Positions 1-4,692 of a DNA stretch of 5,616 bases are shown here, piece after piece. Location: assembly GCA_031268395.1 (NCBI GenBank), contig JAIRXI010000187.1, forward strand, positions 1 through 5,616, read 5' to 3'. The first letter of the stretch is position 1. Each line of letters starts with the position of its first letter. Below the pieces are notes generated by a model. That model searched no databases, had not been told where the DNA came from, and worked only from the letters and a program-made list of their open reading frames with translations. The translations under genes and the position numbers were made by a program. This DNA is from Tannerella sp. (lineage in GTDB: Bacteria; Bacteroidota; Bacteroidia; Bacteroidales; Tannerellaceae).

Positions 1-708
1 CAGGTCCTTGCGGAAGCGAATGCGCGGATCGAAAACACCATCCGCGAAATCCGGGAGGCGCAGGCCGAAAGAGAACGCACCAAGTCGGTCCGGCAAACGC
101 TGGACGACTTCAGGGCTTCCCTCCGGACGGAACGGGAAGACAGCGGACGAACGGAATGCCGGACGCACAGGCCACAGGCGCATCCGGCACGGAAAAAGAA
201 CTCCGGGAAGCCGCTGCCCTCCCCCTCGCGGGAACAGGCGGCATGGGCTGTCGGCGACGCCGTCCGCCTGAAAGGGCAGGAGGCCGTCGGCGCCATCCTC
301 GAACTGAACGGCAAACGGGCGATCGTCGCACTGGGGATGATCAAGAGCGCCGTCAGGACCGAACAGTTGGAAAAAGTCAGCCATGTCGTCCCCGAAAGGG
401 AAGTCCGCCGGCACACCTTTATCAGCCGACAGACCGCCGACGAAATATATGAAAAGAAACTGGCTTTCAAACCGGACATCGACGTGCGCGGCATGCGCGG
501 CGACGAAGCGCTGCAAGCCATCACCCTGTTTATCGACGACGCCATCCAGACCGATGCCGGCCGCGTACGTATCCTGCACGGAACCGGAAATGGCATCCTC
601 CGCCGGCTTCTTCGTGACTACCTGCACACCGTCCCCGGCGTCCGGCATTTTCAGGACGAACATGTCCAGCTCGGCGGCGCAGGCATCACCGTGGTGGAAC
701 TGGAATAA
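1..708 (+). CDS. mutS2: MutS2 C-terminal part (KOW-like segment and Smr domain), 5' end outside window
   Basis: The frame is open from base 1 to a TAA at 706-708 and gives 235 residues of the C-terminus; the ATPase part lies upstream of the window. Visible residues 1-45 are a charged helical stretch (EANARIENTIREIREAQAE), as in the coiled-coil region after the MutS2 ATPase. A basic, low-complexity linker follows (about 46-80), then a small KOW-like beta segment (about 84-125, starting VGDAVRLKG). The Smr domain occupies about 159-235, with DVRG at 161-164 and HGTGNGILR at 193-201, the two hallmark Smr motifs. Known for the family: MutS2 binds branched DNA and suppresses recombination through the Smr nuclease, and in Bacillus it also splits collided ribosomes. 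It acts in the cytoplasm. The family is near 800 residues, so about 70% is missing here. The identification is secure; the relative weight of its DNA and ribosome roles in this organism is unknown. Confidence 0.95.
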   Translation, partial: QVLAEANARIENTIREIREAQAERERTKSVRQTLDDFRASLRTEREDSGRTECRTHRPQAHPARKKNSGKPLPSPSREQAAWAVGDAVRLKGQEAVGAILELNGKRAIVALGMIKSAVRTEQLEKVSHVVPEREVRRHTFISRQTADEIYEKKLAFKPDIDVRGMRGDEALQAITLFIDDAIQTDAGRVRILHGTGNGILRRLLRDYLHTVPGVRHFQDEHVQLGGAGITVVELE

Positions 709-767
709 GGCGCCGGTAAAAACAGGTACAGATGATTTATTTATCCAAAATGGCCATTAGACATTTA

Positions 768-785
768 CATCCGTTCGAGCGGATG
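768..785. other. Short inverted repeat between mutS2 and ogt
   Basis: CATCCG (768-773) is complementary to CGGATG (780-785), with TTCGAG between; a U-G pair could extend the stem to 7 bp around a UCGA loop. It lies 60 bp after the mutS2 stop and 35 bp before the ogt start. No T-run follows on either strand, so it is not a standard intrinsic terminator. It could be a weak 3' end structure of the mutS2 mRNA or an operator for ogt. No TAnnTTTG promoter element is visible in 709-820, so read-through from mutS2 into ogt is possible. Confidence 0.4.
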
Positions 786-820
786 AGGCTTTCAGTATGA
801 TCAGATAAAAAAACAGACTT

Positions 821-1333
821 ATGAACTCTCTCCATTATCATTCCCCCGTCGGGACACTCTGCATTGCGGAAGACGGAAACGCCATTGTGTACGTTACGTG
901 GGCCGGGACGCGGCAGGCGCCGGCCGAAACCGCCGAAGAAGCAACGCCGCTCCTGCGGGAAGCCGTCCGGCAATTATCCGAGTATTTTGCCGGCCGACGC
1001 CGCACGTTCGACCTTCCCCTCGCGCCGCAAGGCACCGCCTTCCAGTTGCGTACGTGGCAGGCGCTCCGGGAAATACCGTACGGACAGACCCGCTCCTACG
1101 GCCAGATTGCCGAAGCGGTCGGCTGTCCGAAAGGAGCCCGCGCTGTCGGGATGGCCAACAACCGCAACCCGATTTCCATCCTCATGCCCTGCCACCGCGT
1201 CATCGGCGCCGATGGCCGGCTGGTCGGCTATGCCGGCGGACTGGACGTCAAAAAACAGCTGCTGGAACTGGAACGGTTGTCCGCAAACGGCTGCATGGAA
1301 GCAGATCGGGACAGACCGTCCGGAAATGCATGA
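821..1333 (+). CDS. ogt: Methylated-DNA--[protein]-cysteine S-methyltransferase (Ogt-type)
   Basis: This 170-residue protein removes alkyl groups from O6-alkylguanine and O4-alkylthymine in DNA by irreversible transfer to its own cysteine (suicide repair). The active-site motif PCHRV is at 123-127, with acceptor Cys124 (codon 1190-1192). The preceding GARAVGMANNRNP (105-117) contains the conserved DNA-binding helix with the base-flipping arginine, most likely Arg107. YGQTRSYGQIA (87-97) is the start of the C-terminal domain. The N-terminal ribonuclease-like domain spans about 1-70 and there is no Ada regulatory domain, so this is a stand-alone enzyme of usual length (about 165-175). The ATG at 821 is chosen because MNSLHYHSPVGTL is the normal family start. 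The leader is A-rich (GATAAAAAAACAG) without a clear Shine-Dalgarno, as is common in Bacteroidetes. It lies 112 bp after mutS2 in the same direction and converges on the antiporter gene with 43 bp between the stops. Confidence 0.97.
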   Translation: MNSLHYHSPVGTLCIAEDGNAIVYVTWAGTRQAPAETAEEATPLLREAVRQLSEYFAGRRRTFDLPLAPQGTAFQLRTWQALREIPYGQTRSYGQIAEAVGCPKGARAVGMANNRNPISILMPCHRVIGADGRLVGYAGGLDVKKQLLELERLSANGCMEADRDRPSGNA

Positions 1334-1376
1334 TTCGCGTTCGTTACGCCATCCGGGACGGAGAGCGCTCCCCGCA

Positions 1377-2909
1377 TCAATTCTTCTTCATTGTGTAATG
1401 GGTGACGCCCAGTGACGAATACGCCTGCAGGAGCGCTTCGTCATTGTCGGAGATCATCAGCAGTTTGTCATGCTCCAACAGGATGGTATTGCCCTTGGGG
1501 ATAAAGTAATGATCGTTGCGTTTGACCATGACGGCCAGCGTATGATCCGGCAGGTCAAGCTGCATCAGTTTGTCGCCGTGCTGCAGGACGGCCGGCGTGA
1601 TTTCGATTTCGCTCATGGCGCTTTTGATGCCTTCCGGCAGTTCGATGCCGAAAACGTCTTTCCGTGCCGGGTCTTTCACGATCAGGCTGAGTTTGTCGGC
1701 CACCGTGACGACAGTCATTCCCTGGACGATCAGCGAGAGGATGGTGATGAAGAATACGACATTGAATATCAGGTTTGCATTGTCGATATGGGCCGTCAGC
1801 GGGTAGGTGGCGAAGATAATGGGGACGGCGCCGCGCAGCCCCACCCAGGAAAGATAGAGTTTGCCCTTGAAAGAGAAGTTGCGGAACGGGAGCAGCGTCA
1901 GGAACACGCTGAGCGGACGGGCAAAGATTGTCATGAATACGCCGATGGCGATGGCTACAAGGGCGACCGGCAGCAGTTCGTGCGGATTCACCAGCAACCC
2001 CAGCATGAGGAACATCACGATCTGGCACAGCCACGTGAAGCCGTCGAAAAACGTCCCGATACTTTTCTTGTGAACCATCCGCGAGTTGCCCACCACCAGT
2101 CCGGCGATATACACGCCCAGATAGCCGTTCCCCCGGCAAAGCGTGGTCACCGCAAAGGTGAAGATCGCGCCCGCCAGCAGCAGGATCGGGTAATAGGACG
2201 GGTTGTCGAGGTTGATCTTGTTGATAACAAACACGATCAGTCTGCCCAGCAGGTAGCCGGCAATCATGCCCACACCCATCTCAAGAAACAGGTCGACAAC
2301 GATTCGCCACACGTTTGCTTCGCCCGACTGTATCCAGGAAATCAGCATGATGGTGAGCAGGTAGGCCATCGGGTCGTTGCTGCCGCTTTCCAGTTCGAGT
2401 GTCGGCTGCAGGCGCTCTTTCAGCATCAGTTTCTTGCCGCGGAGAATGGCGAAGACCGAGGCCGAATCGGTCGACGACATCACGGCCGCCAGCAGCAGCG
2501 CTTCGGCAAAGGAAACGGTTTCCGTCCCGCTCACCAGCATGAACAGGTAATACACAAACGCCCCCGTGAGAAAGGCCGTGAGCATGACGCCGAAGGTGGC
2601 AAGCAGAACGCCCTGCACGAAAATCGGCTTTATATCGGCAATCTTTGTATCCATTCCGCCCGAAAACAGGATAATCGTCAGCGACAGCATGCCGATGAAC
2701 TGGGCAATGACCGGGTTGCTGAACTGGATCCCCAGCCCGTCGCTGCCGAACAGCATTCCCACGCCCAGGAATATCAGCAGCGAAGGCAGTCCGAAACGGT
2801 AGCCAGCCTTGCCCGCAAAGATGCTGAAAAACAAAATGACGGAAGCTATCAGCAGGATACTTTCGGAATTGTGAAGGATTACGGCGGAAAAAGAATCTAG
2901 TAAAAGCAT
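1377..2909 (-). CDS. nhaP2: NhaP2-type K+/H+ (or Na+/H+) antiporter, CPA1 family, with C-terminal TrkA_C domain
   Basis: This 510-residue inner-membrane protein exchanges cytoplasmic K+ or Na+ for protons and serves in pH, potassium and salt homeostasis. About 13 hydrophobic segments cover residues 16-405. The ion-binding region carries SSTDSA (145-150) and ELESGSNDP (172-180); Asn178-Asp179 is the CPA1 'ND' pair on the transport helix. GLRGAVP (357-363) is the conserved late-helix arginine motif. Residues about 425-500 are soluble and look like a TrkA_C/RCK_C domain (ITPAVLQHGDKLMQLDLPDHTLAVMVKRN), a usual site for ligand gating in the NhaP2/CvrA group. The start at 2909 places the first membrane helix at about residue 18, as in relatives. 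The leader AAATGATTTAAAT has no Shine-Dalgarno. Length is close to bacterial NhaP2 proteins. The family is certain; K+ versus Na+ preference cannot be read from sequence. A 476-codon open frame antisense to it is a coding shadow. Confidence 0.95.
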   Translation of the reverse strand: MLLLDSFSAVILHNSESILLIASVILFFSIFAGKAGYRFGLPSLLIFLGVGMLFGSDGLGIQFSNPVIAQFIGMLSLTIILFSGGMDTKIADIKPIFVQGVLLATFGVMLTAFLTGAFVYYLFMLVSGTETVSFAEALLLAAVMSSTDSASVFAILRGKKLMLKERLQPTLELESGSNDPMAYLLTIMLISWIQSGEANVWRIVVDLFLEMGVGMIAGYLLGRLIVFVINKINLDNPSYYPILLLAGAIFTFAVTTLCRGNGYLGVYIAGLVVGNSRMVHKKSIGTFFDGFTWLCQIVMFLMLGLLVNPHELLPVALVAIAIGVFMTIFARPLSVFLTLLPFRNFSFKGKLYLSWVGLRGAVPIIFATYPLTAHIDNANLIFNVVFFITILSLIVQGMTVVTVADKLSLIVKDPARKDVFGIELPEGIKSAMSEIEITPAVLQHGDKLMQLDLPDHTLAVMVKRNDHYFIPKGNTILLEHDKLLMISDNDEALLQAYSSLGVTHYTMKKN

Positions 2910-2938
2910 ATTTAAATCATTTCAGTTATTTCGCAGTA

Positions 2939-2970
2939 CAAAGAAAGCAAAAAAACGCGAAACAGGCAAA
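2939..2970 (-). promoter_or_regulatory. Candidate sigma-ABfr promoter of the antiporter gene
   Basis: Read on the minus strand, TTTG (2970-2967), a 20-nt spacer and TTTCTTTG (2946-2939) match the Bacteroidetes primary promoter layout (TTTG, 19-21 nt, TAnnTTTG) with one mismatch, T for A in the second position of the -7 box. Transcription would begin near 2932, giving a leader of about 22 nt before the antiporter ATG at 2909. Spacing and position both fit. The match is by eye and the region is T-rich on this strand, so chance similarity is possible. Confidence 0.55.
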
Positions 2971-3015
2971 CACACCCCTTCACATCCGGTACCCTTTCGC
3001 GGGAAAAGTCGCGTT

Positions 3016-3045
3016 TGCCGGTTGAATCTGTGCCGGTTCGAACTG
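3016..3045. repeat. Imperfect tandem duplication of a 15-bp unit
   Basis: TGCCGGTTGAATCTG (3016-3030) is followed immediately by TGCCGGTTCGAACTG (3031-3045); 12 of 15 positions agree. The second copy contains the 8-bp palindrome GTTCGAAC (3036-3043). The pair lies about 46 bp upstream of the antiporter -33 box and 108 bp past the stop of the phosphoesterase gene. It could be a double binding site for a regulator or a small replication-slippage product. Confidence 0.5.
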
Positions 3046-3121
3046 TGATTTTCGCTTTGCGTCTCCATGTTTGAAACGGAGAAACAGATTTGTATGGCCC
3101 TGCACCGCAACCGCAATACAC

Positions 3122-3137
3122 AGCCGGTCGTCCGGCT
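3122..3137 (-). terminator. Hairpin after the metallophosphoesterase gene, possible weak terminator
   Basis: AGCCGG (3122-3127) and CCGGCT (3132-3137) form a perfect 6-bp stem with a TCGT/ACGA tetraloop. On the minus strand it begins 16 nt after the phosphoesterase stop codon, which is where a terminator would sit. The following bases (GTGTATTG) are not a real T-run, so termination would be weak or factor-assisted. The rest of the 243-bp spacer 2910-3152 holds only the antiporter promoter and the tandem repeat; no gene or relic was recognised in its six frames. Confidence 0.35.
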
Positions 3138-3152
3138 ATCCCCGCGGAGAGG

Positions 3153-3848
3153 TCAGGGAAAACTCCTCAACTCCCCATTTACAAACAGGTAAAGTCTTCG
3201 ATTGTCCGTCAGCCAGACATTTTTTTTATGCAGCGGTACTTTCGTTTTGAGCTGGGTATGGCCGACAATTTGAATGATATTGGGGTCGAAAGGCTCTTTT
3301 TCATCATCATATTCGTAGATGTCCGCCCATAACGGACTGCCGTAATCGTCCCATCCGCCCCGATCAAACGAGACCTCGCAAAAAGCGCTTATACGCTCGA
3401 TGAACAGGCGGTTGAGCTGTGTTTCCAGGTCGTTGCCAAGCGGCAGAAATTCCTTGCCGTGCAAATCATACCACCCTTTCGTAACTCCGGCATGAATGAA
3501 CAGATACCTGTCGATTTGCCGGCAAAGCCGAAACAGTCCGGCGCTTTCCTCTCCCGTCAGAATATCGTGATATTTTTCATAATATTCATCCGAAAAACGT
3601 CCTGCCCGAAATTTTCTGTTATAATAATGAAGTTCGTGATTGCCGGCGAGCAGGGTGACACGGTCAGGGTTTTGCCGCTTGAAATCAACGATCCGTAACA
3701 GATTCTGCCAGGCTTCCCTGTCCGTTATACCTTCAGCGGGATACGGGTCGGTATAGTCGCCGAGAAAAATCACTTCACCCATATAGTCCAATGCCGGTTC
3801 CCAGAATTTACGCCCGTGTACGTCGGGAACAATTAAAATCTCATTCAT
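3153..3848 (-). CDS. Calcineurin-like metallophosphoesterase
   Basis: This 231-residue protein has the full set of di-metal phosphoesterase motifs in order: D9-V-H11-G, G30-D31-Y-T-D-P, G69-N-H-E72, H119-A-G and G196-H197-T. GGWDDYGSPLWAD (164-176) resembles the PLW segment of the ApaH/PrpE/PPP-type phosphatases. There is no signal peptide or membrane helix, so it should be cytosolic. Known for the fold: hydrolysis of phosphomonoesters or phosphodiesters with Mn2+, Fe or similar metals, on substrates from phosphoproteins and Ap4A to RNA ends. The substrate here is not determinable. The frame stays open to 4151, but MNEILIVPDVHGR at 3848 is the natural start: it puts the first metal motif at residue 9 and has AAGGA 7-8 nt upstream. 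It diverges from the HTH-pnkp operon across 385 bp and shares its lower G+C. In clostridial Pnkp a metallophosphoesterase domain is fused to kinase and ligase domains, so a role in end healing is a reasonable but unproven idea. Confidence 0.93.
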   Translation of the reverse strand: MNEILIVPDVHGRKFWEPALDYMGEVIFLGDYTDPYPAEGITDREAWQNLLRIVDFKRQNPDRVTLLAGNHELHYYNRKFRAGRFSDEYYEKYHDILTGEESAGLFRLCRQIDRYLFIHAGVTKGWYDLHGKEFLPLGNDLETQLNRLFIERISAFCEVSFDRGGWDDYGSPLWADIYEYDDEKEPFDPNIIQIVGHTQLKTKVPLHKKNVWLTDNRRLYLFVNGELRSFP

Positions 3849-3854
3849 ACTCAA

Positions 3855-3860
3855 TTCCTT
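3855..3860 (-). promoter_or_regulatory. Ribosome binding site of the metallophosphoesterase
   Basis: On the minus strand AAGGAA lies 6 nt before the ATG at 3848 (AAGGAATTGAGT-ATG), and a run of seven A lies just upstream. This supports 3848 over the in-frame ATG codons at 3876 and 4151, neither of which preserves the family N-terminus. Confidence 0.65.
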
Positions 3861-3895
3861 TTTTTGATTCAACATCCTGTAAAGATTCGGTCGTC

Positions 3896-3923
3896 TCGGG
3901 ACGGGAATGTCATCCCGTCCCGA
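3896..3923 (-). promoter_or_regulatory. Perfect 11-bp stem-loop in the phosphoesterase leader
   Basis: TCGGGACGGGA (3896-3906) and TCCCGTCCCGA (3913-3923) are exact reverse complements around a 6-nt loop, ATGTCA on the plus strand. The stem is GC-rich and strong. No T-run follows it on either strand, so it is not an intrinsic terminator. It sits 47 bp upstream of the phosphoesterase ATG and 11 bp downstream of a TATATTTG -7 element, so the predicted transcript would begin only about 4-7 nt before the stem. Either a 5'-terminal mRNA-stabilising hairpin or a palindromic operator over the start site would fit. Confidence 0.7.
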
Positions 3924-3934
3924 CTGCCGACGTA

Positions 3935-3942
3935 CAAATATA
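3935..3942 (-). promoter_or_regulatory. -7 promoter element for the metallophosphoesterase
   Basis: On the minus strand this reads TATATTTG, a full match to the Bacteroidetes -7 consensus TAnnTTTG. Transcription would start around 3927-3930, leaving a leader of about 80 nt that begins with the stem-loop. No TTTG is found at the expected -33 position (about 3962-3966, which reads GCGG on this strand), so the promoter may be weak or activator-dependent. Confidence 0.45.
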
Positions 3943-3970
3943 AAGAAAAAAGGGCAGGATACCGCATGTG

Positions 3971-4012
3971 TACTTCGCGCGGAGCAGTCTCCATTTTGAG
4001 CCGTGCGAAGTA
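3971..4012 (+). repeat. Long inverted repeat in the divergent spacer
   Basis: TACTTCGCGCGG (3971-3982) pairs with CCGTGCGAAGTA (4001-4012) over 12 positions, one of them G-U when read as plus-strand RNA; two further outer pairs (one G-U) extend it to 14. The 18-nt loop is 3983-4000. On the minus strand the G-U becomes an A-C mismatch, so the structure favours a plus-strand transcript. It is upstream of the predicted promoter of the HTH-pnkp operon and overlaps no recognised gene. Possible readings are a split operator, the end of an unseen small RNA, or remains of a mobile element. Confidence 0.5.
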
Positions 4013-4047
4013 TAGCAGCGTTGCGGCAGCAAAACCGGTGTCTGTTT

Positions 4048-4179
4048 TTAAAGTACAGCCTTATTGTTAAGTTTTGTCGTCCGGCAGTCTCTCGGCGACA
4101 TTCCCGTATGCCGTTTGAAATAGCGGCTGAAGTATCATTCGTTGGAGACATTCAGGCGGCAGGCAACAGGAGCCGTCAT
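4048..4179 (-). pseudogene. Relic of an AraC-family regulator C-terminus (in-frame stop)
   Basis: In one minus-strand frame, 4179 to 4048, the DNA encodes PVACRLNVSNE, then a TGA (4137-4135), then YFSRYFKRHTGMSPRDCR (4134-4081), and ends at a TAA (4050-4048). The second half is the unmistakable end of the second helix-turn-helix of AraC/XylS regulators (family form: SYFSRYFKRHTGMSP-EYR), and the first half matches the ...AYRLGFSNE segment. The TGA replaces the usual serine before YFSRYF. Nothing upstream of about 4179 looks like the rest of an AraC protein, so the relic is both truncated and interrupted. It marks a lost gene, probably removed when the neighbouring genes arrived or by later deletion. 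The part before the stop is short and its alignment is less certain. Confidence 0.75.
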
Positions 4180-4189
4180 GTTTTGTCGT
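4066..4189 (+). repeat. Spaced 15-bp direct repeat flanking the AraC relic core
   Basis: GTTAAGTTTTGTCGT (4066-4080) and GTCATGTTTTGTCGT (4175-4189) agree at 13 of 15 positions, including ten in a row (GTTTTGTCGT), and start 109 bp apart. The right copy lies 10 bp upstream of the -7 element of the HTH-pnkp operon. They could be regulator-binding sites or the scar of a small rearrangement around the relic. A chance match of this size in a 385-bp spacer cannot be excluded. Confidence 0.4.
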
Positions 4190-4199
4190 TTGCGTTCAT

Positions 4200-4207
4200 T
4201 ATCTTTG
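4200..4207 (+). promoter_or_regulatory. -7 promoter element and ribosome binding site of the HTH-pnkp operon
   Basis: TATCTTTG is a full match to TAnnTTTG. Transcription would start near 4213-4216, giving a short leader of about 20 nt. TTTG occurs at 4182-4185, but the 14-nt gap is shorter than the usual 19-21, so the -33 box is poor. AGGAG at 4227-4231 lies only 2 nt before the ATG at 4234, closer than ideal. The GTTTTGTCGT repeat sits directly over the -33 area, where a regulator could act. Confidence 0.5.
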
Positions 4208-4233
4208 CACTGTAATCTTTAAATGCAGGAGTT

Positions 4234-4689
4234 ATGTCCAAACTTGAAACAGTGAAGCGCTATTTTCTTATTATAAAAAAGTTGCGAACGGCAAAACGGG
4301 TGACTTTTGCGGAAATAGCCGGTTCTCCGGCACGCGAATCGGAAATTGACGGGCTGAATTACAACATTTCATTGCGCACTTTTCAGCGCGATGTGATTGA
4401 AGTTTTTGAATCGAAACGTTTTGCCGAAGAAATCAAGGCGAGTTACAAATGTGCTTCAGAAAAATCGATGATTTACGGCGTTGATTTTCAGGAACAGTAT
4501 GATGATTATGTGAAAAAGCGCAGCATTAAACGCAAACTGGAATGTTCCATCAACGATTGGATGTTGAATTGGGAGATGTTGAAAATCAAATACAAAGACA
4601 TACACGAAGAAAATTATCTGTTAAAAAATCTGCTTTTCGACCGGATTATGGGCGAGAACGTGGAGGCAACAGTGGATATAAAACTGTAG
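4234..4689 (+). CDS. Small winged-helix protein like the N-terminus of WYL regulators, without a WYL domain
   Basis: The protein has 151 residues. Residues 1-59 closely resemble the DNA-binding start of Bacteroidetes WYL-type regulators: MSKLETVKRYFLIIKKL, then a helix with ESEIDGLNYNIS, then SLRTFQRDVIEVFE (46-59) as recognition helix. Residues about 64-83 could form the wing hairpin. Ordinary family members continue for about 200 residues with a WYL ligand or nucleic-acid sensing domain. Here residues 85-151 are a short, charged, probably helical tail (INDWMLNWEMLKIKYKDIHEENYLLKNLLFD at 106-136 has spaced leucines and aromatic residues, possibly for dimerisation), followed by a TAG at 4687-4689. 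No WYL-like continuation exists in other frames, since the next gene begins 3 bp later. It is probably a cytosolic transcription factor for its own operon; the tail may be a distinct domain. I do not recognise the tail, and function is inferred from the first half only. Confidence 0.85.
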   Translation: MSKLETVKRYFLIIKKLRTAKRVTFAEIAGSPARESEIDGLNYNISLRTFQRDVIEVFESKRFAEEIKASYKCASEKSMIYGVDFQEQYDDYVKKRSIKRKLECSINDWMLNWEMLKIKYKDIHEENYLLKNLLFDRIMGENVEATVDIKL

Positions 4690-4692
4690 AAC

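Noticed and set aside
8..452. Alternative small frames within the mutS2 end (8-271 and 156-452).
   Set aside because: The MutS2 frame is open throughout and carries the KOW-like and Smr motifs; the alternatives are basic low-complexity translations.
1363..1370. Palindrome GAGCGCTC between the convergent ogt and antiporter genes, considered as a bidirectional terminator.
   Set aside because: The possible stem is only about 4 bp with a usable loop and no T-run follows on either strand.
864..1415. Two long plus-strand frames overlapping ogt (864-1415 and 898-1398).
   Set aside because: They give Arg/Pro/Ser-rich low-complexity products without motifs; the overlapping frame at 821-1333 has the complete alkyltransferase active site.
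1470..2900. A 476-codon open frame on the plus strand opposite the antiporter gene.
   Set aside because: It is a coding shadow in GC-rich DNA: its product is rich in H, Q, R and D with no domain, while the minus strand encodes a textbook membrane antiporter over the same bases.
3035..3043. GGTTCGAAC, which resembles the T-loop of a tRNA.
   Set aside because: The flanks do not pair as a T-stem and no acceptor or anticodon arm can be drawn on either strand; it is explained better as part of the tandem 15-bp repeat.
3849..4151. A 101-residue N-terminal extension of the metallophosphoesterase from an ATG at 4151.
   Set aside because: The extension has no recognisable domain, crosses the strong stem-loop and the predicted promoter, and overlaps the AraC relic in another frame; the start at 3848 has a ribosome binding site and the family N-terminus.
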